DNA of 64,000 nucleotides from Desulfamplus sp. (GTDB lineage: Bacteria > Desulfobacterota > Desulfobacteria > Desulfobacterales > Desulfobacteraceae). Where the stretch lies: the NCBI GenBank assembly GCA_015231615.1, contig JADGBE010000007.1, positions 1 through 64,000 on the forward strand, read 5' to 3'. Every line of letters begins with the position of its first letter. The first letter of the stretch is position 1. The position numbers were made by a program, and so were the translations under genes. Below the pieces are notes generated by a model, which ran no database searches, was not told the origin of the DNA, and worked only from the letters and a program-made list of their open reading frames with translations. Positions 34,408-44,146 of this stretch are shown here, one piece after another.

Positions 34408-36489
34408 TTGAAATATAACTCTCTTGATTATAAGACACTTACATTGGCAACCGCCATTGTATTTCTATTTTCTTTTTGTCTTTTTGTCTATTTTTATGAG
34501 AAATATGAATATAAAAAGGCTCGCTATCGCATAGAGCAACATGCTGTTGTTATCTCAAACTCTCTTTGGAATCTAAACCCGGAAGGTTCTAAAGAGTACC
34601 TCTCACTTGCTTGCAAATCCCACAACTACAAGATAATTACTGTAATTGACTCTAAAGGTAATCTTTTTGAAAGTGCTGAGGGATATGTAAAAGGTTGGGG
34701 TGAAAGATTCTTAACATTCATACACCTTATGCCCAAAATAAAACTTGAAGCTGATGTGAGCTATAATGATAAAAAAATAGGCGTGATCAAAGCTATTTGG
34801 AAATGTGATACCATCTATTTAGAGCTGAATATTCTGTTGGCAATGATTCTAATCTACGCTATCTGCTATCTCAATATACGTTTAATTAGTGCAAACAGCT
34901 TGCTTGACAATAGAGTTAAAGAACGGACAATGGAGTTATCAATTGTTAATGCTTCTTTACAAGTTGAGTTAGAAGAGCATCACAAGGCACGAGAAGCCCT
35001 TAAAAAAAGCGAAGAGCAGTACCGAGTTCTTATTGAGAATATACCAGACGCTCTTTATAGGACAGATGTTGAAGGAAAAATTCTTTTTATGTCCCGTTCA
35101 TCTAAATCTATCTCTGGTTATGCTGTCAAGGAGGTAATTGGTAAAAAAATAACAGACTTATTCTACATAAATCCTTATGAAAGAAACGATTTTATCTCTA
35201 TGATTGAACAAAACGGTTATGTGAATAATTATGAAGAGAAGTTAAAAAGAAAAGATGGAACTATTTGGTGGGCTTCAACAAATGCCCATTTCTTTAAAGA
35301 TGAAAATGGTAATGTCTTGGGTATTGAAGGTGTATTCAGAGATGTAACCGAGAAAAAAATGCTTGAAAGTCAACTTCGGCAGGCTCAAAAAATGGAATCT
35401 ATCGGAACTTTGACAGGCGGTATTGCCCACGATTTTAACAATATTCTTAACATCATGCTTGGCAATGCTGAACTTGCTATGGAAGATATAGAGAAATACA
35501 CTCCTGCATATCATAAAATCGAAGCTATTAAAGCTGCTGGGCAAAAAGCATCAAGTATTGTTAAACAACTTCTAAGTTTTAGTCGTAAAACAGAGATGGA
35601 GCTTAAACCGATAAATATAACTCCAATTGTAAGAGAATCTATTCAGCTATTAAGGGCAACTATACCTTCAAACATAGAGATTAATGGAAATATCCAGCCA
35701 GATATTAACGACACAATTCTTGGAAATTCTACCCAGATTCATCAGATTATCATAAATCTTTGTGTTAACGCATCTCATGCAATGGAAAAGATGGAAGAGG
35801 GCAAGATTGATATTAGTGTAGAAAATATCGTAGTTGATAAATCTGAAAACCTAAAGATAACAGTAACTGATAGTGGGATAGGAATTGCTCCTGAGATAAT
35901 AGATAAAATCTTTGACCCATACTTTACAACAAAACCAGTTGATAAAGGGACAGGTATGGGACTTGCGGTGGTTCACGGAATTGTTAAAAACCATAACGGA
36001 GTTATCAAGGCTCATAGTAAACCATCAAATGGTACAACCTTTACCATCTTATTTCCTCTTCATGGACAAAAATCTACGGTTGATGATAACACAGAAGCCT
36101 TGCAAGAGAACTTATATCATGGAACAGAGAGGATACTTCTTGTTGATGATGATGAATTTATTGTTGATATGACCAATGAGATGCTTGAAAGGCTTGGATA
36201 TAAAGTTGAGAGTAAAGGCGACCCTGAAGAGGCTCTTGAGCTTTTTATGGCTAACCCATCTGCTTTTGATCTTATAATTACTGATATGACAATGCCAAAT
36301 ATGACGGGGGCAAAACTTGCCCAAAAAGTTAAGCAAATAAGAGCTGATATTCCAATTATTGTGTCAAGTGGTTATACTTCTGAATTGAACGAAGAGAAGG
36401 CAAGAGAGACGGGTATTGCAGCCTATTTGATGAAACCTGTTTCTATGCAAGAGCTTGGGCAGACGATCAGGGATGTGCTGGACAAGTAA
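34408..36489 (+). CDS. membrane hybrid histidine kinase (TM-PAS-HisKA-HATPase-REC)
   Basis: 693 residues from a TTG preceded by AAAGGAA. Two membrane helices (about 14-31 and 147-166) enclose a short periplasmic sensor region. A PAS domain follows (about 205-320, PDALYRTDVEGKILFMS and the PAC WWASTNAHFFKDENG). The H box is GGIAHDFNNIL, the G boxes include DSGIGI and GTGMGLAVVHG, and the C-terminal receiver has its Asp in DLIITDMTMPNM. It phosphorylates its own receiver, with phospho-transfer to an unknown regulator. The short gap and terminator-like hairpin before the TonB receptor leave it ambiguous whether they are co-expressed. Confidence 0.9.
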   Translation: MKYNSLDYKTLTLATAIVFLFSFCLFVYFYEKYEYKKARYRIEQHAVVISNSLWNLNPEGSKEYLSLACKSHNYKIITVIDSKGNLFESAEGYVKGWGERFLTFIHLMPKIKLEADVSYNDKKIGVIKAIWKCDTIYLELNILLAMILIYAICYLNIRLISANSLLDNRVKERTMELSIVNASLQVELEEHHKAREALKKSEEQYRVLIENIPDALYRTDVEGKILFMSRSSKSISGYAVKEVIGKKITDLFYINPYERNDFISMIEQNGYVNNYEEKLKRKDGTIWWASTNAHFFKDENGNVLGIEGVFRDVTEKKMLESQLRQAQKMESIGTLTGGIAHDFNNILNIMLGNAELAMEDIEKYTPAYHKIEAIKAAGQKASSIVKQLLSFSRKTEMELKPINITPIVRESIQLLRATIPSNIEINGNIQPDINDTILGNSTQIHQIIINLCVNASHAMEKMEEGKIDISVENIVVDKSENLKITVTDSGIGIAPEIIDKIFDPYFTTKPVDKGTGMGLAVVHGIVKNHNGVIKAHSKPSNGTTFTILFPLHGQKSTVDDNTEALQENLYHGTERILLVDDDEFIVDMTNEMLERLGYKVESKGDPEEALELFMANPSAFDLIITDMTMPNMTGAKLAQKVKQIRADIPIIVSSGYTSELNEEKARETGIAAYLMKPVSMQELGQTIRDVLDK

Positions 36490-36541
36490 GATAAATTAAG
36501 ATTGAGATTTGGTTTAAAATTGTAGTTAAGATTTTTTTTTA

Positions 36542-36574
36542 AGGTTTGACAACTTTTAAAAAGTTGTCAAACCT
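36542..36574. terminator. perfect 16-bp hairpin between kinase and TonB receptor genes
   Basis: The arms AGGTTTGACAACTTTT and AAAAGTTGTCAAACCT flank one central A and follow an eight-T run. It probably ends the kinase transcript, though it is symmetric and could belong to the AGGTTTGA-type dispersed family. Confidence 0.6.
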
Positions 36575-36589
36575 CAGCTTGGTGAATTT

Positions 36590-38881
36590 ATGATGCTTTA
36601 TTATGATTCTTTAAAAAATTTGTTTTTCAATATTGCTCTAATTATCGCCTTTCTTTTGTATCCGATATTCAGCATAGCAGAATCATCAAAGCCCAGAAGC
36701 TCTGTTGAAGCTCTTGCTGATTTGAGTATAGAGCAGTTAATGTCAATTGAGGTAAGCTCCACAACTTTCTTTGATACTCCTCCTGAAAAAGCCCCGGGTT
36801 CAATCTATCTTATTTCACAAGAAAAAATGGAAAATTCCTATTCATCAAGTATCTCTGATTTTCTTGAGTATTATGTTCCGGGTGTAAATATCTCAAGGGC
36901 TTATAGTGCTGGCTCTCTCTATTCTGCAAGGGGCATTGCATCTCCATCTAACTCTACCACTCTTTTTATGGTAAATGGCACAAACATGAATGTAAGCAGT
37001 GGAACAGGAATCAACACAAACCTTAATCTTCCACTTCTTGGCGATGTTGAACGTATAGAGGTTTTAAAAGGTCCATGTTCAATTATTCATGGTAGCGGCT
37101 CTATAAATGGGTTTATAAACGTAATTCAAAAAAACGGCAGAGATAATCAGGGCGGATTTATTAACACAGAGGCTGGCTTAAACGATGGGCTTATCAAAAC
37201 AGAGACTGGTTATGGCGTATCATCTTCAGAGTATGGCGATACTTTTATTTATGCTGGTGCTGTAAAATCAGATGGAATTAGTGACTCTGGAAACAGTAGC
37301 TCTACTAACCAAAGCAGCATAAATGATAATTATTTTCCTAATATAAACAGCCGTTTCTCTTTAAATTGGGAAAAAGATAATTTTCATTTAATTACCTTTT
37401 TTCAAAACGAAGAGGTTGAATCTACATTACCTTGGAGACCCTTCAAAAAAGAATCAACTACCACTACTACTAATAATATTTCTACCAACAAAATCAGTGA
37501 TACCACGACCACTACTACTAATAATAATAAGAAATCGTCAGATTTTTCTAAGAAACATGTTGGTATGAAAACTATGGCCATACTTCCACAGTTAAATCTT
37601 GACCTTACTGACACTGAAAAGTTGACCATAGAACTACCTATCCAATATTTTGAGTATGACCCAGCATACTTCTCTTCAGAGACATTTGATCTTGATTCAG
37701 AAATTCAACTAAAATCCAATTTAATATTTAAAACTACCAAATTTTCAAACCATCGGATAGCTCTTGGAGGATCAACCTGTTTTAAGCAGTTTGATTCTGA
37801 CCGTGTTTCACTCTATATTCCATTAATATCTACAGAAGACGGTGATTTTATGGTTGATACAAAAGCCGAGCTAAAGTGGTTTGAAACATCTCTATTTTTT
37901 GAAGATAACTATCAGTTGACAAAAAATTTAACACTCTTTGCAGGTCTTAGATATGATGCGATTTACAATTTCTCAAATAGTTTTAAAAATGTTGAAGGTT
38001 TTACTCTAAATTATGATGGAGAAACATATTATATTCCATCTGGCTCAGAGCTTAATGTAGATGTAGATGTAGATGGTTATGCCTTAATACCAAGATGTGG
38101 AATTACATACAATATTGATGAACATAAGATAATTAAATTTGTATATCAAGAGGGATACCACAACTCTGATTATATTACGATAATGAAATATCTAAATTCA
38201 TTTAGCGGTGGCACATCTACCGTTTCAGAAGAGGTAGATAGTTATGAGTTAAGTTATTATCAAGATTTTATGAATCGCAAATTTCAATTTAATTTAAACA
38301 TTTACAGCAACATATTTGATAACACATTATTTATACTAATGGATGAAGATAAAGATGGATTTGTTGATAGCCAAATTACCGATGAGTTTATATCTTCAGG
38401 CTTTGAAGTATCTTTAACTTATAACCCTGCAAACGATACAACTATGGAGGTCTCCTACTCTTTTTCACAGCCATATAATATGAATGATGATACTAAGGTT
38501 AATCCCCATCTTGTAGATAAAACAGGTGATCTCTGGAAAGCATTTCCTGAACATACAGTCAAAGCAAATATAACTAAATCATTTATTAACGAAAAATTAG
38601 ATATTTCCTTGGGATGTCTTTTCAATACAGGTATCAATACTGTTAGTAATGATTTTATTCAGGACGAGAACTTCTCAACAGATATGTTTAACAATGACAG
38701 ATTTGTCTTCAACATAGGTGCAAGATACCATTTAACGAGCAACTGTTCCATAACCGTTAAAGGAGAAAACATCTTTGATAATGATGTGCCAGCCGCAGGA
38801 TACTACTATAATCTTCAAAACTCTGAAAATATCTCCTTAGAACACCCAACCTACTATATTGGCTTGAATTGGAAATTCTGA
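36590..38881 (+). CDS. TonB-dependent outer-membrane receptor
   Basis: 763 residues. A signal peptide (to about residue 30, FSIAES) is followed by a plug domain (APGSIYLISQEKMENSYSSSISDFLEY, VNISRAYSAGSLYSARGI, VERIEVLKGPCSIIHGSGSINGFINVI) and a 22-strand barrel ending in a terminal Phe (YYIGLNWKF). A Thr/Asn low-complexity loop (about 285-320) is encoded by a CTACTACTAATAAT-like repeat. It imports a siderophore, cobalamin or other large ligand. It is coupled to yfiR-like and hybrid-kinase genes, suggesting a signalling use. Confidence 0.9.
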   Translation: MMLYYDSLKNLFFNIALIIAFLLYPIFSIAESSKPRSSVEALADLSIEQLMSIEVSSTTFFDTPPEKAPGSIYLISQEKMENSYSSSISDFLEYYVPGVNISRAYSAGSLYSARGIASPSNSTTLFMVNGTNMNVSSGTGINTNLNLPLLGDVERIEVLKGPCSIIHGSGSINGFINVIQKNGRDNQGGFINTEAGLNDGLIKTETGYGVSSSEYGDTFIYAGAVKSDGISDSGNSSSTNQSSINDNYFPNINSRFSLNWEKDNFHLITFFQNEEVESTLPWRPFKKESTTTTTNNISTNKISDTTTTTTNNNKKSSDFSKKHVGMKTMAILPQLNLDLTDTEKLTIELPIQYFEYDPAYFSSETFDLDSEIQLKSNLIFKTTKFSNHRIALGGSTCFKQFDSDRVSLYIPLISTEDGDFMVDTKAELKWFETSLFFEDNYQLTKNLTLFAGLRYDAIYNFSNSFKNVEGFTLNYDGETYYIPSGSELNVDVDVDGYALIPRCGITYNIDEHKIIKFVYQEGYHNSDYITIMKYLNSFSGGTSTVSEEVDSYELSYYQDFMNRKFQFNLNIYSNIFDNTLFILMDEDKDGFVDSQITDEFISSGFEVSLTYNPANDTTMEVSYSFSQPYNMNDDTKVNPHLVDKTGDLWKAFPEHTVKANITKSFINEKLDISLGCLFNTGINTVSNDFIQDENFSTDMFNNDRFVFNIGARYHLTSNCSITVKGENIFDNDVPAAGYYYNLQNSENISLEHPTYYIGLNWKF

Positions 38882-39699
38882 TGATGATTTTGCTCAGAAA
38901 ATTTAAAAATAAATCGAAATTCCTAAACAAAAATATAACAGTAATTCTGTTTATTGTTTTGAATGCGTTTTTATATACAATGTTTTTGCCATTTTATATA
39001 ACTTTAGCAAAAGCTCAAGAGCCTTCAAAACAAGAGATTCAAGCTGCAATGATAATCAAATTTACTGACTTTATTGAGTGGAGTTCTGACTCTTTTGATA
39101 AAACTTCAAATAATTTTACAATCGCTATTTTGGGAAAAAATGAGTATCAAGGTCTTTTTGAACCATTCATAGATCGTCTATTTTACGGAAAACAACTTAA
39201 AATTATCCACTATCCAGCTATTGAAAATATTTACACAGATATTTACACTATTGGAAAAATTCAAATCTTAATCGTCAGCTCTTCGGAGAAAAAAGAGATA
39301 AAACCTCTGCTTGATAAACTTAAAGGCAAACCCATTCTCACTATTGGTGATTTTCAAGGATTTGCTCAAAATGGAGGAATAATCAATTTTTTCAAAAAAG
39401 CTAACAACAAAATAGGATTTGAAATCAACATGGAATCAAAAGAGTTGTCAGGTATAAAAATTAGTTCACATCTTCTTAAATTGGCTAAAATTATAAACTC
39501 TTCTGAAGTTAAATTTCAAAAAGACGGTAACCCTGAAAAAACCGAAAAATCTGAAAATAGCTACAAACCTCAAAGCAATGATAATGGGATAACAAACATT
39601 GGCAAGGGAATAAAAAAGATTGGAGAAGGAATTAAGAGCATTGGAAAGGAAGTAAAACAGATAGGGCAGGAGCTAAATAAAAAAGGGGGAAAATTATGA
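38881..39699 (+). CDS. YfiR-family (DUF4154) periplasmic protein with amphipathic C-terminal tail
   Basis: About 272 residues from the ATG at 38881, which shares one base with the upstream stop. After a signal segment, the YfiR pattern follows: [21 protein letters not shown], then [35 protein letters not shown] and [35 protein letters not shown]. YfiR-type proteins inhibit a membrane partner in a redox- or ligand-dependent way. Unusually, the last ~35 residues form a repeated I-G-x-x-I/V-K-x heptad tail (about 236-268). It overlaps the next gene by 4 bp. Confidence 0.87.
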   Translation: MMILLRKFKNKSKFLNKNITVILFIVLNAFLYTMFLPFYITLAKAQEPSKQEIQAAMIIKFTDFIEWSSDSFDKTSNNFTIAILGKNEYQGLFEPFIDRLFYGKQLKIIHYPAIENIYTDIYTIGKIQILIVSSSEKKEIKPLLDKLKGKPILTIGDFQGFAQNGGIINFFKKANNKIGFEINMESKELSGIKISSHLLKLAKIINSSEVKFQKDGNPEKTEKSENSYKPQSNDNGITNIGKGIKKIGEGIKSIGKEVKQIGQELNKKGGKL

Positions 39700-42170
39700 A
39701 TCTATTTAAGAGAAACCAAACAGTTTCAGCTCAATGCACAGTTTCCCCTAAAAAAAAATCTGACTGGGAAATCTCTATTGATTGCGGTATGTCAGACAAT
39801 AAACACAACAATTGCTGCGTTAACCCATTAGAAGCTATGCGTATGCACAAACGACTTTTTCATCTTTTCTTGTCAAAGCAGAGCCTTAAAAGCAAAATGT
39901 TTATGATGATTTTTGTAAGCAATGTAGCAGCACTTATTTTTGCTGGCTCTTTTTTTGTTATCAATGACCTTCAAATAATGAAATCAACAATCAATTACGT
40001 AGCCTCATCTCTTACTACCTTAGTTGAGACACACATTGAAGCCCCGCTCTATTTTAACGATCCAGAGGCAGCAGAAGAGACTTTAAGCTCTTTAAAGGAG
40101 AACAACGATATTCTTGCAGCAGGTGTTTACAATGATAAAGGTGAACTCTTTGCATCTTATATATTAGATAACTCAAATGCTAATAAAAATAATCTTATTA
40201 GCATTGATGATCTAAAAAATAAAAAACTCTTGCCTGATGGTTTAAACCATTGTGCTGAATATATTGAATCCCATAAAACCATTATGTTTAATGGAAACGG
40301 GCTTGGACACCTTTTGATTATTGCTGGTACAAGCAAAATCATGAATTTAGTTATTTGGTATGTTGGTTATAATATTTTTATTCTTCTTGCAGCAGGACTT
40401 CTTGTCTATCTTATCTCCTCAAGATTTATGAAAGTTCTGGCTGCCCCAGTCAAAACCTTAACTAATGCTGTTCAATTAATATCAAAGGAGAAGAACTACT
40501 CTCTTAGAGTGCCATGCTATGCTAACTCCTATGATGAGATACATTATATGATTCAAGCATTTAACCAGATGATAAGCGAAATTCAGGTAAGAGATTTTGA
40601 GCTTGAAAATCACAAGACAATTTTAGAAGAGAAAGTTCAAGAGAGAACAAGAAGGCTTCAAGATTTAAACCATGAGCTTATGGTCTCTAAAGAGAAGGCA
40701 GAAGTTGCCAATAAAGCAAAAAGTGCATTTCTTGCAAGCATGAGCCACGAGCTTAGAACCCCTTTAAACGGTATTCTTGGTTATACGCAAATAATGGAGA
40801 GAAACGGTAATCTTCAGGAAAAAGAGCTAAAGCAACTTAGGATAATTAGCCAAAGCGGCGAGCATCTTCTTATGATGATTAACGATATTTTGGATTTATC
40901 AAAGATTGAAGCTGGAAAGATGGAGATAAATCCCGTTGAATTTTCTCTCGCAGGACTTTTAGAGGCAACTTCTGCAATTACACGCATTAAGGCAACAAAG
41001 AAAGATATAAAATTTAGGCTTAAAGTATCTGAAAACTTACCAAAATGGGTTATTGGCGATGAGGTAAGAATTCGTCAGGTGTTGTTTAATATTTTGGATA
41101 ATGCAGTTAAATTTACAAAAGAAGGAGTGGTTGAATATATTGTTGAGCATGACATTGATGCTCCAAAAGGTTCAACTGGCTGGATTCGGTTTTCAATCAA
41201 AGATTCAGGAGCAGGGATTGATGAGAGTGATTTAGAAAAGATATTTTATCCTTTTGAACAGGCTGGAAATCCAAATGACACTGCTCAAGGCACAGGGCTT
41301 GGGCTTGCAATATCACAACGCCTTGTAAGATTGATGGGAAGCGATCTTGTTGTAAAATCAAAATTAGAAGAGGGTAGCATTTTTACCTTTTCAATAAACC
41401 TTCCAGAGACAAGCGGAATGGAGATAAAACTTGAATCTGACAAACATATTGTTGGCATTGCCAATAAAAATTTTCATATTCTTGTTGCAGATGACAACTT
41501 TAATAATAGAGAACTTTTAAGGGACGCCTTAGAACCTCTCGGATTTCATGTCCATATGGCAGATAATGGAAAAGAGTGTATCCAAAAGGCACTTGAAAAC
41601 AAACCTGATGTTATTTTAATGGATTTGATGATGCCAAAGATGAACGGGTTTGAGGCGGTCGAACTTATCAGGCGAAATCCTGCTTTAAAGGGAATTCTTA
41701 TTATAGCAATCTCTGCAAGTGTTGTTAATGAGTCAAGAGAAAAGAGCCTTCGTGCTGGTTGTGATGAATTTCTTACCAAACCCGTGAGTCTTAATTCGCT
41801 TTTTACTGTAATTTCAAAATATAGAGAGATTGATTGGATATATCAAGACGAGGAAAATAGCGAATTAAATAAGCCTCTTGCTGGAGAAACTGAAACTATT
41901 TCTGAAGATAAATTAGCTTTAGAAGATATAAGAGATTCAACAGGATTTTCTTCTGAGGAGAAACGCTACATTGCTCAAAATATAGGAAAACTTGATGAAC
42001 TTTTAGAAGTTGCAAGACAGGGTGATGTTGCTGGTATTCAAGAGTGGGTTCAAGCTGTTTCAGCAAACGATGCTGTTGCTTTACGATTTAAAAACATAAT
42101 CAACGAATTTGCCGAGAACTTTATGATTGATGAGGTTGTTACGCTGGTTGAAAAAATTATTGCATCGTAG
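39696..42170 (+). CDS. CHASE8-like/HAMP hybrid histidine kinase with receiver
   Basis: 824 residues. Two membrane helices (about 66-90 and 222-245) bracket a periplasmic CHASE8-like domain of the kind found in YfiN/TpbB partners ([33 protein letters not shown]). Then HAMP, HisKA with [17 protein letters not shown], HATPase ([12 protein letters not shown]), a receiver with Asp in [14 protein letters not shown], and about 100 C-terminal helical residues without a clear Hpt His. It sits in a translationally coupled TonB receptor-YfiR-kinase set, so YfiR probably controls this kinase rather than a diguanylate cyclase. Confidence 0.9.
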   Translation: MNLFKRNQTVSAQCTVSPKKKSDWEISIDCGMSDNKHNNCCVNPLEAMRMHKRLFHLFLSKQSLKSKMFMMIFVSNVAALIFAGSFFVINDLQIMKSTINYVASSLTTLVETHIEAPLYFNDPEAAEETLSSLKENNDILAAGVYNDKGELFASYILDNSNANKNNLISIDDLKNKKLLPDGLNHCAEYIESHKTIMFNGNGLGHLLIIAGTSKIMNLVIWYVGYNIFILLAAGLLVYLISSRFMKVLAAPVKTLTNAVQLISKEKNYSLRVPCYANSYDEIHYMIQAFNQMISEIQVRDFELENHKTILEEKVQERTRRLQDLNHELMVSKEKAEVANKAKSAFLASMSHELRTPLNGILGYTQIMERNGNLQEKELKQLRIISQSGEHLLMMINDILDLSKIEAGKMEINPVEFSLAGLLEATSAITRIKATKKDIKFRLKVSENLPKWVIGDEVRIRQVLFNILDNAVKFTKEGVVEYIVEHDIDAPKGSTGWIRFSIKDSGAGIDESDLEKIFYPFEQAGNPNDTAQGTGLGLAISQRLVRLMGSDLVVKSKLEEGSIFTFSINLPETSGMEIKLESDKHIVGIANKNFHILVADDNFNNRELLRDALEPLGFHVHMADNGKECIQKALENKPDVILMDLMMPKMNGFEAVELIRRNPALKGILIIAISASVVNESREKSLRAGCDEFLTKPVSLNSLFTVISKYREIDWIYQDEENSELNKPLAGETETISEDKLALEDIRDSTGFSSEEKRYIAQNIGKLDELLEVARQGDVAGIQEWVQAVSANDAVALRFKNIINEFAENFMIDEVVTLVEKIIAS

Positions 42171-42182
42171 ATTATATTAAAA

Positions 42183-42256
42183 GTAGAGACGCCGGCCGGC
42201 GTCTCTACTCGTAAATATTGATTATTTATATTTTCACAAATCATTTAGGAGAGCTA
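42183..42256. repeat. 76-bp dispersed repeat (inverted relative to 5455-5530), palindrome copy 5
   Basis: The 26-bp palindrome at 42183-42208 has the core CGGCCG, followed by TCGTAAATATTGATTATTTA... to GGAGAGCTA. Its reverse complement matches 5455-5530 with few mismatches. Confidence 0.85.
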
Positions 42257-42274
42257 TATCTTGATAGACAACGC

Positions 42275-43066
42275 TCAATTAGCATTCAAAATTTTATCCC
42301 TTTCTCCTGAAAGTATCATTTTAAAGAGTTCAGAATCAAATTTCTGCATAAAATCCATGTGGAAAGGATATAGTCCGCTTTCGATGGCTTTTTTAGAGTA
42401 ACCGATATAAACATCATTCTTTGATATTTGAATTCCAATTTTTGGTTCACCCCATTCAGACTTATATTCCCCGTTTTTAACTAACTTATGGTATTCTGAA
42501 TTGAAAGTTGTCTGTTCCATAATCATACAATCAAATCTTTTTCCCCCTAACTTCATAATTTGAGTTGTAATCCCTTTAGCCTCATCCAGCGTAATTGTAT
42601 TATTTTTAACCATTTCATCAAATTTTGGACCACCCCATCCACTGTAACCCATCGGTCGTCCGATTTTTAACCCTTTATAATCATCAGGCCAAACCTTCCT
42701 GTCCTTCATAGACTCATCCTTAAGATAATAAACATTAAGAATGTCACTCGCAAAAGGTAAAGAATATGGATAAAGATACGGCCAGTCATGTCCATGAAAG
42801 TATGCTGTTGCAAGTCCAAAGCCTTTGCCGTCTTCCATCATCTTTTTACCTCTCTGCCAAGGTATTGGTTTAATCGCGACATCGTATTCCGGCATTTTAT
42901 CAAAAACGGCTTTAATAATATTGACGTAGATACCTTTTGCCTCCTTGTTTTCTTCATAAGAAAACGGCGGGTTGGCATCATCTGTAAGAATTTCAACTTT
43001 TATAGGTTCTGCATATACATTACATGTAAAAATAAATACAAATAAAGAAAGAAGCCAACTTTTCAT
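42275..43066 (-). CDS. periplasmic solute-binding protein (SBP family 3-like)
   Basis: 263 residues. The signal peptide (to about residue 19, CNVYAEP) is followed by the amino-acid-type binding fold: VEILTDDANPPFSYEENKEAKGIYVNIIKAVF, then IKPIPWQRGKKMMEDGKGFGLATAYF and an end lobe with FDCMIMEQTTFN. It resembles extracellular solute-binding family 3 members. No ABC permease or ATPase lies beside it, so it may be an orphan receptor feeding a sensor kinase. GGAG-like ribosome site is weak. Confidence 0.82.
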   Translation of the reverse strand: MKSWLLSLFVFIFTCNVYAEPIKVEILTDDANPPFSYEENKEAKGIYVNIIKAVFDKMPEYDVAIKPIPWQRGKKMMEDGKGFGLATAYFHGHDWPYLYPYSLPFASDILNVYYLKDESMKDRKVWPDDYKGLKIGRPMGYSGWGGPKFDEMVKNNTITLDEAKGITTQIMKLGGKRFDCMIMEQTTFNSEYHKLVKNGEYKSEWGEPKIGIQISKNDVYIGYSKKAIESGLYPFHMDFMQKFDSELFKMILSGERDKILNAN

Positions 43067-43217
43067 AATGATTCTCCATAAATTAAATTATAAACTGTTA
43101 ATCTTATTGATTGTCAGAACTTGATAGTAGAAAATTCAGATAGCCAAACATGACATAGACCTCCATTCAGCTTCTGATATTCCTACTGTTGTACTCTACA
43201 ACTAAATATATTAGAGT

Positions 43218-43276
43218 TCCTGCAAAACTGGGATTTACCCATTGATTTTATTGGATAAAAAATGAATTTTGCAGGA
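43218..43276. repeat. 59-bp element with 10-bp inverted termini, copy C (inverted)
   Basis: TCCTGCAAAA ... TTTTGCAGGA, 59 bp. Its reverse complement shares the TATCCAATAAAATCAATGG core with copies A and B. Confidence 0.85.
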
Positions 43277-43290
43277 GGTCAATTCATAAG

Positions 43291-43374
43291 AATGGCTTAC
43301 ATCCCCTATCCCTTTAGGGTAGGGGATGTAAGCCATTAAAGACTATTGAAGCCACTACCCTTTTAGGGTAGTGG
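43291..43374. repeat. two strong hairpins downstream of the QueD-like gene
   Basis: A 47-bp near-perfect inverted repeat (43291-43337, arms AATGGCTTACATCCCCTA) is followed by a second hairpin CCACTACCC / GGGTAGTGG at 43352-43374 that abuts the stop codon of the QueD-like gene. Together with the 59-bp element they fill the 312-bp gap between two same-strand genes. The last may act as the terminator. Confidence 0.7.
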
Positions 43375-43378
43375 TAGT

Positions 43379-43873
43379 TCACTTAAATTCTTTTGTTGCT
43401 GCATTCATAGAAGATGAGCGGAAGGTAATTTTTTTGATTGGCATCTTGTCTTTAAGAAGTTCGTAGAAAAGCTCGCAAAGATTCTCGCAAGTAGAAACTT
43501 TCTTGGTTACAACTACTCTATATTCGGGATATGACCAAGCAAGCGGGTGATCTATCTTCTTGAGAGGAACGCAATGCTCCGGGTTGTTATTGATGCCTTC
43601 CTTTTTGTATACAGCAAGAACCGCTTCAAGAAGCGGGTCGCCTTCCTGAAACAATGTGGCGTGATGGAAATGATCACAAACTTCCCATGCTTTCTTGAAC
43701 CCCTCTTTACAGGCATGTGCAAATCCAGTCACAGGGTCTACAGTATCTTCAAGTTCGATTTCTAAAAGACCTGAATGCCCATGAAGGTGCTTTGCTTCTC
43801 TCGGCCAATTCATAAACCTGTGAGCATACTGGAAATCCAGTTTTACGATTGATGTGTACTTGTCGTTTGACAT
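43379..43873 (-). CDS. 6-pyruvoyl-tetrahydropterin synthase / QueD family protein
   Basis: 164 residues. Zinc ligands are in place: H18 in YAHRF, H31 and H33 in HLHGHSG. The catalytic cysteine region reads FAHACKEGFKKAWEVCDHFHH. The substrate Glu motif reads VSTCENLCELFYE. QueD makes 6-carboxy-tetrahydropterin in queuosine/7-deazaguanine synthesis; PTPS-like relatives act in folate or pterin routes. The Cys in place of Ala/Ser before ENL is unusual. No queC, queE or folE is near, so which pterin product it makes is open. Confidence 0.83.
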   Translation of the reverse strand: MSNDKYTSIVKLDFQYAHRFMNWPREAKHLHGHSGLLEIELEDTVDPVTGFAHACKEGFKKAWEVCDHFHHATLFQEGDPLLEAVLAVYKKEGINNNPEHCVPLKKIDHPLAWSYPEYRVVVTKKVSTCENLCELFYELLKDKMPIKKITFRSSSMNAATKEFK

Positions 43874-44146
43874 GATAGTCTCCTTTTTTAATTTTGGTTT
43901 AACTGATGGATAATGCTAACTGAATCTTTAAAGCAATAACTGTTTCATCTTTTTACTACTAAAAACATCCTTGCCTATTGGTGCCAATGATTGATTATTA
44001 GGTCATTCTTACCTGATAATACCTTAAAATTAATGTTATGCAAGGCAAATCTGCTTTGATAACTCCTTAAAAACATGCTTATCAGTCCAATATTGCTTGA
44101 TAGCATATCTAAATTTAGTCCCACAGAGTAGCAATTAATATATTAT

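Noticed and set aside
24363-43276. 59-bp elements as integron attC sites
   Set aside because: Length is suggestive but the GTTRRRY/RYYYAAC core sites and an integrase are absent, and the copies are not next to cassette-like single genes.
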